A DNA stretch of 64,000 bases, from assembly GCA_001282665.1 (NCBI GenBank), contig LN874944.1, forward strand, positions 297,732 to 361,731, written 5' to 3'. The position numbers and the translations under genes are program-made. Shown here piece after piece: positions 48,330 through 56,105 of this stretch (position 1 is the stretch's first letter; every line of letters starts with the position of its first letter). The notes under the pieces are model-generated. The model was not told the DNA's origin and made no database searches. It was given only the letters and a program-made list of their open reading frames with translations. The stretch comes from Clostridiales bacterium mt11. Lineage in GTDB: Bacteria > Bacillota > Clostridia > Tissierellales > Tepidimicrobiaceae.

Positions 48330-49677
48330 GGAATTAACCTTCATAGACTTCTTTGCAGGAGTTGGAGGCTTTAGACTAGGCTTTGAACAGGCAGGTTTAA
48401 GATGTATTGGCTTTTGTGAAAATGATAAATTTGCTCTTAAATCTTATAAAGCCATGTTTGATACAAAGGGGGAATGGCATAAAGATGACATCAACACAAT
48501 CAAATCAGAAGAAATCCCATATGCAGATATTTGGTGTGGAGGAACACCTTGTCAAGATGTTTCAATTGCAGGGATGCGAAAAGGATTATCTGGAGACCGA
48601 AGTGGTCTCTTTTTTAAATTCATTGAACTCCTCAAGGGCAAAGGTGAAAAAGATAAACCCACATTCATTATCCTTGAAAATGTTAAAGGACTTTTATCTA
48701 GTAACAGAGGATTTGATTTTACAGAATATCTCTATCAAATTTCCCAAGCTGGGTATGATGCAATCTGGCAAGTGCTTAACTCTAAAGACTTTGGAGTCCC
48801 CCAAAACAGAGAAAGGGTATTCCTTATCGGACATCTTAGAAGCCGAGGTAGACGAGAAATATTACCTATCCAAGGAGAAAACTCTGCAACTCTTAAAAAA
48901 GTTATAGGCGGTTGCCAAGGAGAAAGGGTTTATGACCCTAAAGGAATATCCTGTACTCTTACAGGCTGTGGTGGTGGAGGTGGCGGAAAAACAGGTCTTT
49001 ACTATGTTGGGAATGTAAACCCTAGTGGTCGTGGGATGAACGGGAATGTGTATTCATCAAAAGGTCTTGCTCCTACTGTCACTACTAACAAAGGAGAAGG
49101 AAGTAAAATATTAATTGACCAGTCCCATAAGAAACCTAAACTAACTAACATAGCTAGATGTATCACATCAAGATATACTGCTGGAATAGTAAATAGATCT
49201 GCATCTAATAGTGCTGTTCTTGAGGCAAGGGCTGTTCTTACTCCTGAAAGAATAAACAAAAGACAAAATGGTCGCAGGATGAAAGAAACTGGTGAGCCTA
49301 TGTTTACTTTAACCAGTGGAGATAGGCACGGTGTTGCAATTAAGGAAGCTACAACAAAAGGTTTTGCTGAGGCTCATGTAGGCGATAGCATAAACTTATC
49401 CTTCCCTAATAGTAAAACAAGAAGAGGTCGTGTGGGAAAAGAAATAGCCCAAACTTTAGATACTAGCTGTGAACAAGGGACCTTAACTGAAAATCTTAGA
49501 ATTAGAAGGCTTACTCCAAGGGAATGTTTTAGACTCCAAGGATTCCCTGATTCTCTTTTTGATAAAGCTAGAAAAGTTAATTCTGATGCACAACTATATA
49601 AGCAAGCTGGAAATGCTGTTACTGTAAATGTTGCTTATGAAATTGCTGAAACTATTAAAAATTCAGCTTACAAATAA
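48316..49677 (+). CDS. Phage DNA (cytosine-5-)-methyltransferase
   Basis: 453 residues. FIDFFAGVGGFRLGFEQAG (motif I), GGTPCQDVSIAG (catalytic Cys, motif IV), LENVKGL (VI), QNRERVFLIGH (VIII) and QAGNAVTVNV (X) are complete. It is not close to the methyltransferase of the R-M cassette at 27360 except in the shared motifs. It overlaps the methyltransferase before by 14 bp. There is no endonuclease partner, so it is an orphan enzyme, probably for protection against host restriction. Confidence 0.93.
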   Translation: MKKNKELTFIDFFAGVGGFRLGFEQAGLRCIGFCENDKFALKSYKAMFDTKGEWHKDDINTIKSEEIPYADIWCGGTPCQDVSIAGMRKGLSGDRSGLFFKFIELLKGKGEKDKPTFIILENVKGLLSSNRGFDFTEYLYQISQAGYDAIWQVLNSKDFGVPQNRERVFLIGHLRSRGRREILPIQGENSATLKKVIGGCQGERVYDPKGISCTLTGCGGGGGGKTGLYYVGNVNPSGRGMNGNVYSSKGLAPTVTTNKGEGSKILIDQSHKKPKLTNIARCITSRYTAGIVNRSASNSAVLEARAVLTPERINKRQNGRRMKETGEPMFTLTSGDRHGVAIKEATTKGFAEAHVGDSINLSFPNSKTRRGRVGKEIAQTLDTSCEQGTLTENLRIRRLTPRECFRLQGFPDSLFDKARKVNSDAQLYKQAGNAVTVNVAYEIAETIKNSAYK

Positions 49678-49701
49678 ACCTTCAAGAATATCCGAAATAT
49701 A

Positions 49702-49735
49702 ACTTGCATAATACATGCTTTTGAGTGATGTATAG
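49702..49735 (+). promoter_or_regulatory. Recurrent intergenic motif, copy 1
   Basis: ACTTGCAT..ATACATGCTTTTGAGTGATGTATAG. The same order of words (ACTTGC, AT-C, CTT-TGAGTGAT, TAT) is found at 50731-50765, also just before a gene. Possibly a phage promoter or regulator site. Confidence 0.45.
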
Positions 49736-49764
49736 ACCTACTACATTACTTGGAGGTATTAAAT

Positions 49765-50454
49765 ATGGATAGAAAAGAAAAAGTCAAAATTCTGGGAAAA
49801 CATCTAGGAATAAAGCCTAAATATCTAGGAGTTCCAAGCTTTGCTTATGAAATTGGAGATTTTACCATTACAAGGGACGGCACAATAATTAATAAGGCAG
49901 GTGATGAAATGAAATTTGATGAAATACTAAATTCTTCAGAAGAAACCACGGAGACTGAATTTGATTCTATTGAGATATCCTTCCCCATGGAAGGTCACGA
50001 TGAGAGAACTATTAAAAACCTTCTAAACATGATTTATAGCAAACAGTCACTTATTAAAAAGGTTTTTGACTGCTCTGAAAATATAGTGGAAAAAGAGTTA
50101 ATTGATGAAATCTCTACTCTTGAATCCTTGAGTGAAATACTAACAACTATTAACAAGAAAAATTGTAAAGGCATTGATTTTAACGATGAAAAAATAACCT
50201 TCAATTTCATAAACGGAGACATTCAAACTTCATCAGAATTTCTAAGCCTATTAATTAAAAAAGCTAAAGAACTGCAATATACTTCTTCAAAGCCAATTGA
50301 AACAGACAATGATAAATATACTTTTAGAACATGGCTTATAAGACTTGGAATGATTGGTCCAGAATACAAAGCCCACAGAAAGACACTCCTTTCAAGTCTT
50401 ACTGGCAGTTCTGCATTTAGAAATGGGCTACCAGCCAATAAGGAGGTCAAATAA
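49765..50454 (+). CDS. Unknown phage protein with a C-terminal motif shared with the amidoligase
   Basis: 229 residues from ATG 49765 (TTGGAGG upstream). The N-terminal ~40 (LGIKPKYLGVPSFAYEIGDF) look like a small fold, the middle is acidic. The C-terminal end has FRTWLIRLGMIGPEYKA and then GSSAFR, matching MRTWLNRIGFIGEEFK and GSAAWR at the end of the amidoligase 1.2 kb downstream. It is therefore probably part of the same system. I do recall similar proteins in clostridial mobile elements, but no function. Confidence 0.65.
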   Translation: MDRKEKVKILGKHLGIKPKYLGVPSFAYEIGDFTITRDGTIINKAGDEMKFDEILNSSEETTETEFDSIEISFPMEGHDERTIKNLLNMIYSKQSLIKKVFDCSENIVEKELIDEISTLESLSEILTTINKKNCKGIDFNDEKITFNFINGDIQTSSEFLSLLIKKAKELQYTSSKPIETDNDKYTFRTWLIRLGMIGPEYKAHRKTLLSSLTGSSAFRNGLPANKEVK

Positions 50455-50456
50455 CC

Positions 50457-50684
50457 ATGAAAGAAATACACAGAGAAATATTAGAAAGACTTAAAAAGGA
50501 GTTTCCTAGTGGCACAAGAGTTGCTCTTGTAAAAATGGACGACCCCTACTCTACATTAAAAACTGGTGATAAAGGAACAGTTACGGGAGTTGATGATATT
50601 GGTACAATTCATGTTAACTGGGATAAAGGAAGTTCTCTTGGCATAGCTTTTGGCAAAGATATCTGCAGAAAAATTACAGAATAA
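50457..50684 (+). CDS. DUF4314 protein
   Basis: 75 residues. FPSGTRVALVKMDDPYSTLK, then GDKGTVTGVDDIGTIHVNW is the DUF4314 pattern, a small beta-barrel resembling SH3/KOW folds. It starts 2 bp after the stop of the gene before. The role is unknown. It is often found beside amidoligase genes in phages. Confidence 0.8.
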   Translation: MKEIHREILERLKKEFPSGTRVALVKMDDPYSTLKTGDKGTVTGVDDIGTIHVNWDKGSSLGIAFGKDICRKITE

Positions 50685-50730
50685 AATAGGCTTAAACCCT
50701 TGATAATATTGTGTTTATTCTGAAAATAGT

Positions 50731-50765
50731 ACTTGCTATTCATCCCCTTCTGAGTGATATATGTA
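50731..50765 (+). promoter_or_regulatory. Recurrent intergenic motif, copy 2
   Basis: ACTTGCTATTCATCCCCTTC then TGAGTGATATATG, similar to 49702-49735. It lies 34 bp before the amidoligase start. Confidence 0.45.
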
Positions 50766-50798
50766 TGTAACAAAAAACACACTGAAAGGGGATAAACC

Positions 50799-51692
50799 AT
50801 GCTTACAAGAAACTTTGGAATTGAAATTGAGCTTACAGGAATCACTAGGGAAAAGGCAGCACGAACCTTAGCTACACATTTAGAAGGAATCATACAAAAA
50901 CAAGGCCGTAACTACAAAGTAGTAGAGCCTAGCGGTAGAATTTGGGAAGTTGTTTATGACGGAAGTATAAAGTGTCAAAGGAAAATAAATGGACAAAAAG
51001 CTTCAGCAGGCAATGAATATAGCGTAGAAATAGTTAGCCCAATCTTAACCTATGAAAGAGACATTAAAAGCCTTCAAGAAATGGTTAGGAAAATTAGGAA
51101 AGCTGGAGGTTTTACTAACAAAACTACAGGGATACATATCCACCTTGATGGCGAGGAACATACTCCAAGAAGCCTTAGAAACTTCCTAAACATTATATAC
51201 TCAAGAAATGACCTGCTCTACACTAGCCTTGAGATAGAAAGAGAAAGAATGAGATATTGCAAGAAAATGGATAAGAGCTTAGTTCAAAAAATGAATAAGA
51301 AAAAACCAACAACCTTTAAAGGAATCGAGGATATTTGGTACGAAGGCTACTATCAAAGCAGGGATAGACATTATCACGACAGCAGGTACCACTTCCTAAA
51401 CCTTCACAGCTTTTTTAACGGAGTAGGAACAGTTGAACTTAGAGGTTTTAATGGAACACTACACGCTGGGAAAATAAGAACCTATATCCTTTTAAGCCTA
51501 GCCATGAACCGACAAGCATTAACACAAAAAAGTGCCAGTAGCAAAAAGCCACAGATTGAAAACCCAAAATTCGCAATGAGAACCTGGCTTAACAGAATCG
51601 GCTTTATTGGTGAAGAATTTAAAAACCCAAGAGAGCACCTATGCAAACACTTAGAAGGTTCTGCAGCTTGGAGGTTTCGAGAATCCGCCTAG
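50799..51692 (+). CDS. Amidoligase family protein (COOH-NH2 ligase type)
   Basis: 297 residues. NFGIEIELTGI (start), TTGIHIHLDGE (middle) and GTVELRGFNGTLHAGKI are the conserved acidic/His/Arg motifs of the amidoligase_2 family, related to glutamine synthetase and gamma-glutamyl-cysteine ligases. Family members join an amine to a carboxylate using ATP. Substrates of phage versions are not known. The C-terminal ~45 residues carry the RTWL-R-G-IG-E motif also seen in the gene at 49765. A gamma-glutamylcyclotransferase-like gene follows, the known partner for this family. Confidence 0.88.
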   Translation: MLTRNFGIEIELTGITREKAARTLATHLEGIIQKQGRNYKVVEPSGRIWEVVYDGSIKCQRKINGQKASAGNEYSVEIVSPILTYERDIKSLQEMVRKIRKAGGFTNKTTGIHIHLDGEEHTPRSLRNFLNIIYSRNDLLYTSLEIERERMRYCKKMDKSLVQKMNKKKPTTFKGIEDIWYEGYYQSRDRHYHDSRYHFLNLHSFFNGVGTVELRGFNGTLHAGKIRTYILLSLAMNRQALTQKSASSKKPQIENPKFAMRTWLNRIGFIGEEFKNPREHLCKHLEGSAAWRFRESA

Positions 51693-51800
51693 ATAGGCGG
51701 TTACTTAAAGCCACGAGGGGTAAATCCCCTCTTAAGCTGGTAGAAGGGTATGAAAGTACCTACTTCAAATAAAAAGCCAACACAGGCGAAACTGTGGCAA
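51685..51800 (+). ncRNA. Cluster of stem-loops between amidoligase and cyclotransferase genes
   Basis: Four hairpins in about 115 bp: CCGCCTA-GA-TAGGCGG (51685-51700, over the amidoligase stop), GAGGGG-TAAAT-CCCCTC (51715-51731) with CTTAA/TTAAG outside it, GGTA-TGAAAG-TACC (51747-51760, with flanking GTAG/CTAC), and CACAG-GCGAAA-CTGTG near 51782. No T run, so not simple terminators. Probably a structured leader of the next gene. Confidence 0.5.
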
Positions 51801-51818
51801 GAGAAAGGAAGATTTAGA

Positions 51819-52286
51819 ATGGATAAAAAACTTTATGTAGCTTACGGTTCGAATTTAAACCTACCCCAAATGGCAAACAGATGCCCAACTGCAAAACTTG
51901 TAGGAGCTAGTGAACTTAAGGGTTTCAAACTTTTATTTAGAGGTGGTCACGGTAGTGCAGTTGCTACTGTTGAACCTTCTAAAGATAGTAAAGTCCCAGT
52001 ACTTATCTGGGAAATCACTGCAACCGATGAAAAAGCCCTTGATAGATATGAAGGTTATCCTTTCCTCTATCGAAAGGAAAATGTCAAAGTAAAGCTAAAC
52101 GGAAGAAATGTAAAAGCAATGGCCTATATTATGAATGAAGGTAAAGCTCTCGGTCAGCCTAGTATGTACTATTATTCAGTTATCTATGATGGGTATAAGG
52201 CACAAAACTTTGATATAGAAACACTTCGTACCGCTTTAGAAGATTCTGTAGAAAGGGCTGGAACTACCAATGACCGAGAAGATTAA
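51819..52286 (+). CDS. Gamma-glutamylcyclotransferase (GGCT/AIG2)-like protein
   Basis: 155 residues. YVAYGSNLNLPQMANRCP is the YGSN substrate loop of the GGCT fold, and LDRYEGYP carries the catalytic Glu. The fold releases 5-oxoproline from gamma-glutamyl amines. Paired with an amidoligase it is thought to undo or trim the amide made by that enzyme. ATG 51819 follows AGAAAGGAAG, after a structured leader. It overlaps the next gene by 17 bp. Confidence 0.87.
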   Translation: MDKKLYVAYGSNLNLPQMANRCPTAKLVGASELKGFKLLFRGGHGSAVATVEPSKDSKVPVLIWEITATDEKALDRYEGYPFLYRKENVKVKLNGRNVKAMAYIMNEGKALGQPSMYYYSVIYDGYKAQNFDIETLRTALEDSVERAGTTNDRED

Positions 52287-52452
52287 GGAGCAAATATTAT
52301 CAATTAGAGATAGTGGAGTTACCAATATGTTTGATATTAATAGAGTTCAATACGAAGCCAATGAGCGAAAGTTTTATGAACTAGTTATTTTCCTAGAGGA
52401 TCATAAAGCTGAATATGTACACTTTATAATGACTGGAGAGTTTAAGAAATAA
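52270..52452 (+). CDS. DUF5049 protein
   Basis: 60 residues, MTEKIKEQILSIRDSGVTNM and then FYELVIFLEDHKAEYVHFI. Short helical phage protein of the DUF5049 type that commonly precedes large terminase genes. Function unknown. Confidence 0.75.
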   Translation: MTEKIKEQILSIRDSGVTNMFDINRVQYEANERKFYELVIFLEDHKAEYVHFIMTGEFKK

Positions 52453-52533
52453 TTCCTACTCTATTTTATAATTGAAAACTTGTTTTTAAGGACTATTCAT
52501 ATTGATAGTCCTTTTTATTTTAGAAAGGAGGCG

Positions 52534-54141
52534 GTGTTAATTAGAAAACTAAAAATTTATAAGCCAACTAAATTCATGGCCAAAGATTCAGTATATGATG
52601 AAGATGCCGCTGATTATGCTGTTTCATTTATTCAAGCACTTACCCACACTAAAGGCAGATGGGCAGGAAAACAGTTTGAATTAATAGACTGGCAAGAGCA
52701 AATTATAAGAGACATATTTGGAACTATAAAACCTAATGGTTACCGCCAATTTAATACAGCTTATGTTGAGATTCCAAAGAAGATGGGAAAATCAGAACTT
52801 GCTGCAGCTATTGCTCTCCTTCTCACCTGTGGTGATGGCGAAGAACGAGCTGAAGTTTATGGTTGTGCTGCAGACAGAAATCAAGCTTCTATTGTTTTTA
52901 ATGTTGCAGCCGATATGGTTAGAATGTGTCCTCCCTTAGCTAAAAGGGTTAAAATTTTAGATTCTATGAAAAGATTAATCTATCAGCCGACAGGAAGTGT
53001 CTATCAAGTCCTCTCTGCTGATGTGAAAAATAAACATGGCTTTAATACCCATGGAGTTGTATTCGATGAACTTCATACTCAGCCTAATAGAAAACTTTAT
53101 GATGTTATGACTAAAGGAAGTGGTGATGCTAGAACCCAGCCACTTTATTTTCTTATTACCACTGCTGGAGATAATCAAAATAGCATCTGCTGGGAGGTTC
53201 ATCAAAAAGCTGTTGATTTACTTGAAGGAAGAAAAACTGACCCTACATTTTACCCTGTTATCTATGGAGCTGATATGGATGATGATTGGACAGACCCAGA
53301 GGTTTGGAAAAAAGCGAATCCTTCCCTTGGAATTACTGTCACTATGGATAAGGTTAAAGCAGCTTTTGAATCAGCTAGGCAAAATCCTGCTGAAGAAAAT
53401 AGCTTTAGGCAATTGAGACTAAATCAATGGGTAAAACAAGCAGTACGTTGGATGCCTATGGACAAATGGGATGCCTGTGCATTTAAAGTTGACCCCGATG
53501 ATTTAAAAGGTAGAGTTTGTTATGGCGGCCTTGACCTATCTTCTTCTACTGACATCACTGCTTTTGTTTTAGTATTTCCACCTGTTGATGAAGATGATAG
53601 ATACAGTATCCTTCCATACTTTTGGATACCAGAAGAAAATATCGATCTCCGAGTTAGAAGGGATCATGTTAATTATGATTTATGGGAAAGGCAAGGTTTT
53701 ATTAAAACTACCGATGGTAATGTTGTTCACTACGGTTTTATAGAATCTTTTATAGAAGAACTAGGGATGGATTATAACATTAGAGAAATCGCCTTTGACC
53801 GCTGGGGTGCTGTTCAGATGACTCAGAACTTAGAAGGTATGGGTTTTACAGTTGTTCCCTTTGGTCAAGGCTTTAAAGATATGAGTCCTCCAACTAAAGA
53901 ATTAATGAAACTTACCTTAGAAGAGAAATTAGCCCATGGTGGCCATCCTGTCCTTCGTTGGATGATGGATAATATATTCGTTAGAACTGACCCTGCTGGA
54001 AACATTAAGCCTGACAAAGAAAAGTCCAGTGAGAAAATTGATGGTGCAGTTGCAACTATAATGGCACTTGATAGAGCTTTGAGAAATGATGGTGTAAGTA
54101 CGGGTAGTGTATATGATGAGAGAGGGATATTGGTGTTTTAA
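52534..54141 (+). CDS. Phage terminase large subunit
   Basis: About 535 residues. An ATPase part with IPKKMGKSELAAAIALLL (Walker A-like) and GVVFDELHTQ (Walker B), then a nuclease part with YGGLDLSSSTDITAF and KIDGAVATIMAL near the end. It cuts and pumps DNA into heads. The family end SVYDERGILVF shows it is complete. The start is unclear: GTG 52534 is very close to AAAGGAGG (52524-52531), so another start slightly downstream (ATT 52540, or ATG 52576) is possible. No portal or capsid gene follows, the phage block ends here. Confidence 0.92.
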   Translation: MLIRKLKIYKPTKFMAKDSVYDEDAADYAVSFIQALTHTKGRWAGKQFELIDWQEQIIRDIFGTIKPNGYRQFNTAYVEIPKKMGKSELAAAIALLLTCGDGEERAEVYGCAADRNQASIVFNVAADMVRMCPPLAKRVKILDSMKRLIYQPTGSVYQVLSADVKNKHGFNTHGVVFDELHTQPNRKLYDVMTKGSGDARTQPLYFLITTAGDNQNSICWEVHQKAVDLLEGRKTDPTFYPVIYGADMDDDWTDPEVWKKANPSLGITVTMDKVKAAFESARQNPAEENSFRQLRLNQWVKQAVRWMPMDKWDACAFKVDPDDLKGRVCYGGLDLSSSTDITAFVLVFPPVDEDDRYSILPYFWIPEENIDLRVRRDHVNYDLWERQGFIKTTDGNVVHYGFIESFIEELGMDYNIREIAFDRWGAVQMTQNLEGMGFTVVPFGQGFKDMSPPTKELMKLTLEEKLAHGGHPVLRWMMDNIFVRTDPAGNIKPDKEKSSEKIDGAVATIMALDRALRNDGVSTGSVYDERGILVF

Positions 54142-54207
54142 TATTGTAAATAATATGCTATACTTATATCTAACTACTGCTAGTTGCATATCAGTAGATT
54201 AATATGC

Positions 54208-54360
54208 AGTTGACAATTGACGATTGACAATTAAAAGATAGATCCTTCATTTCATTCAGGATGATAACCATAGTATGTTGTTATTCTGAGCAGAGTGAAA
54301 AATCTAGACCCCAAAGCTAGACGTAGACAATTGTCAACTGTCCATTGTCAATTGTCAATT
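54208..54360. repeat. MITE-like small inverted-repeat element
   Basis: Imperfect inverted repeats made of TTGACAATT-type words lie at 54208-54233 and 54326-54360. The inside has two sequence blocks (GATCCTTCATTTCATTCAGG and TTCTGAGCAGAGTGAAAAATC) that resemble dispersed repeats known from clostridial genomes. There is no coding frame. It sits exactly between the end of the phage block and the chromosomal genes and may mark the breakpoint. Confidence 0.6.
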
Positions 54361-54410
54361 ATTAAGACGCATCATTTATATAAGGTTTATCTTTTTATAT
54401 GGAGGTATTT

Positions 54411-54911
54411 ATGGTTATAGAAAAAATTATTGAAGAAATGAAAGAAGTATTTAAAGAAATTCCCTTTGGAATAGATCATACTATGAAGGTATTGAAAAAT
54501 GCAGAAGATATAATGAAGGGTGAAAATATCCAAGAAGAAGAAAAAGAATTGATTAGAATTGTCGCTATACTCCATGATATTGGTGCTGTTGAAGCCCAGA
54601 AGAAGTATGGTTCTATAGATGGTGTATATCAAGAAAAAGAGGGACCAGCAGTAGCACGAAAGATATTAGAAAATGTAGGTTATAACAAAAATATTGATAG
54701 GATATGCTTTATAATAGGCAATCATCATACTCCTTCTAAAATTGATGGAATTGATTTTCAAATACAGTGGGAAGCAGATTTATTAGAAAATATGACAGTA
54801 ATGGATAAAGAAAAGCAACAGCAGGAAATAAGAAAATGTATTGAAGAAAATTTTAAAACAAAGACAGGGAAAGAAATTGCATACAATCGTTTTATTTTAG
54901 AATATATGTAA
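54411..54911 (+). CDS. HD-domain phosphohydrolase
   Basis: 166 residues. IDHTMKVLKNAED, AILHDIGAVEAQKKY (the His-Asp pair) and IIGNHHTPSKID show an HD metal-dependent phosphohydrolase. The substrate is not visible; similar small HD proteins act on nucleotides or on cyclic dinucleotides. ATG 54411 follows TATGGAGG. It is a single gene with no clear partner. Confidence 0.85.
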   Translation: MVIEKIIEEMKEVFKEIPFGIDHTMKVLKNAEDIMKGENIQEEEKELIRIVAILHDIGAVEAQKKYGSIDGVYQEKEGPAVARKILENVGYNKNIDRICFIIGNHHTPSKIDGIDFQIQWEADLLENMTVMDKEKQQQEIRKCIEENFKTKTGKEIAYNRFILEYM

Positions 54912-54949
54912 TTGATAAGCATTATTGTTTGCGCATTGAGGAGGCTTGT

Positions 54950-55339
54950 ATGACTAATAATAGACACATTGATTCTTATAAAAGATTTTATATCCAGGTT
55001 GCTCTATACATATAACACCTTCTTTTTATTTTCAACATGTGGTGTATGTGGACATTAGTAAGAGGGCTGAGGAGTTCTTTGATGATATTCACAATATTTT
55101 AGCTTATATAAACAGTAATAAGAAATATAAGCAGTCTGCATATGTTCAATTTATTCACGAGGATTATACAAAACCACTTTCCATAAGAGAGGAAAAAATA
55201 TATAATAGAGAAAGATATTAATAATGATTTTAAAGATATTCTTAAAAGAGATAGCAGTACAAAGAAAGGTATGAAAAAGACCAGTAAAGGATTAGAATAT
55301 ACAGATAGTAAATGCTATTTTGTATTTAAAAAGAACAAG
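54950..55339 (+). pseudogene. Fragments of a decayed gene
   Basis: A start with a good ribosome binding site (GAGGAGG, ATG 54950) gives MTNNRHIDSYKRFYIQVALY and then a stop. A second frame (~55039-55221) encodes VDISKRAEEFFDDIHNILAY to NRERY, and a third ends in FKKNK at 55339. The pieces lie in different frames and are not recognised as one family. It is likely to be a gene broken by deletions. I cannot name it. Confidence 0.4.
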
Positions 55340-55357
55340 TAGGAATGAGGAATTATT

Positions 55358-56092
55358 ATGAAAGAAAATAAATATGACAATGATGATTTTTTTGAGAAAT
55401 ACAGTAATATGGGTCGTTCAAGAAACGGACTTGAAGGTGCTGGGGAGTGGCATGAACTTAAAATTATGTTACCTGATTTTAAAGATAAAAGAGTTTTAGA
55501 TTTAGGCTGCGGATTTGGATGGCACTGCCGCTATGCTGTAGAAAATGGTGCAAAGTCAGTAATCGGAGTTGATATTTCACAAAAGATGTTAAATGAGGCA
55601 AAGAATAAAACGAAATATGAGAATATTGAATATATCTGTATGGCAATGGAGGATATTGATTTTCTTGAGGAATCCTTTGATATTGTTATCAGTTCCCTTG
55701 CCCTTCACTATATTAAGTCCTTTGAGGATATATTAGATAGAATATATAAATGTCTTTCGAAGGGTGGAGATTTTGTATTTTCTGTAGAACATCCTATTTT
55801 TACTGCTAAGGGTCTTCAGGATTGGCATTATGATGGTAATGGTAATATTCTACATTGGCCAGTTGACCATTATTTCACAGAAGGCATTCGTGATGCAAAA
55901 TTTTTAGGAGAGGAAGTTATAAAATATCACAGAACACTTACTACATACTTAAATGTTCTTATAAAAAAAGGATTTGAAATTACAGGGGTTGTTGAACCAA
56001 AGCCAGCAGAAGATATGCTTAATACAGTACCTGGAATGTCGGATGAACTACGTCGACCAATGATGCTGCTAGTATCGGCTAGAAAAAGGTGA
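55358..56092 (+). CDS. Class I SAM-dependent methyltransferase
   Basis: 244 residues. VLDLGCGFGWHCRYAVENGA (motif I), VIGVDISQKML (motif II) and DIVISSLALHYI (motif IV/post) are a Methyltransf_11-type fold. The end (MLNTVPGMSDELRRPMMLLV) resembles small-molecule methyltransferases of Firmicutes. Substrate unknown. Followed by a nucleotidyltransferase gene after 13 bp. Confidence 0.88.
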   Translation: MKENKYDNDDFFEKYSNMGRSRNGLEGAGEWHELKIMLPDFKDKRVLDLGCGFGWHCRYAVENGAKSVIGVDISQKMLNEAKNKTKYENIEYICMAMEDIDFLEESFDIVISSLALHYIKSFEDILDRIYKCLSKGGDFVFSVEHPIFTAKGLQDWHYDGNGNILHWPVDHYFTEGIRDAKFLGEEVIKYHRTLTTYLNVLIKKGFEITGVVEPKPAEDMLNTVPGMSDELRRPMMLLVSARKR

Positions 56093-56105
56093 TATTTAGA
56101 ATAAA

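Noticed and set aside
48407..48907. Plus-strand frame of 166 codons inside the phage C5 methyltransferase gene
   Set aside because: Different frame of a gene with all C5 methyltransferase motifs; no independent support.
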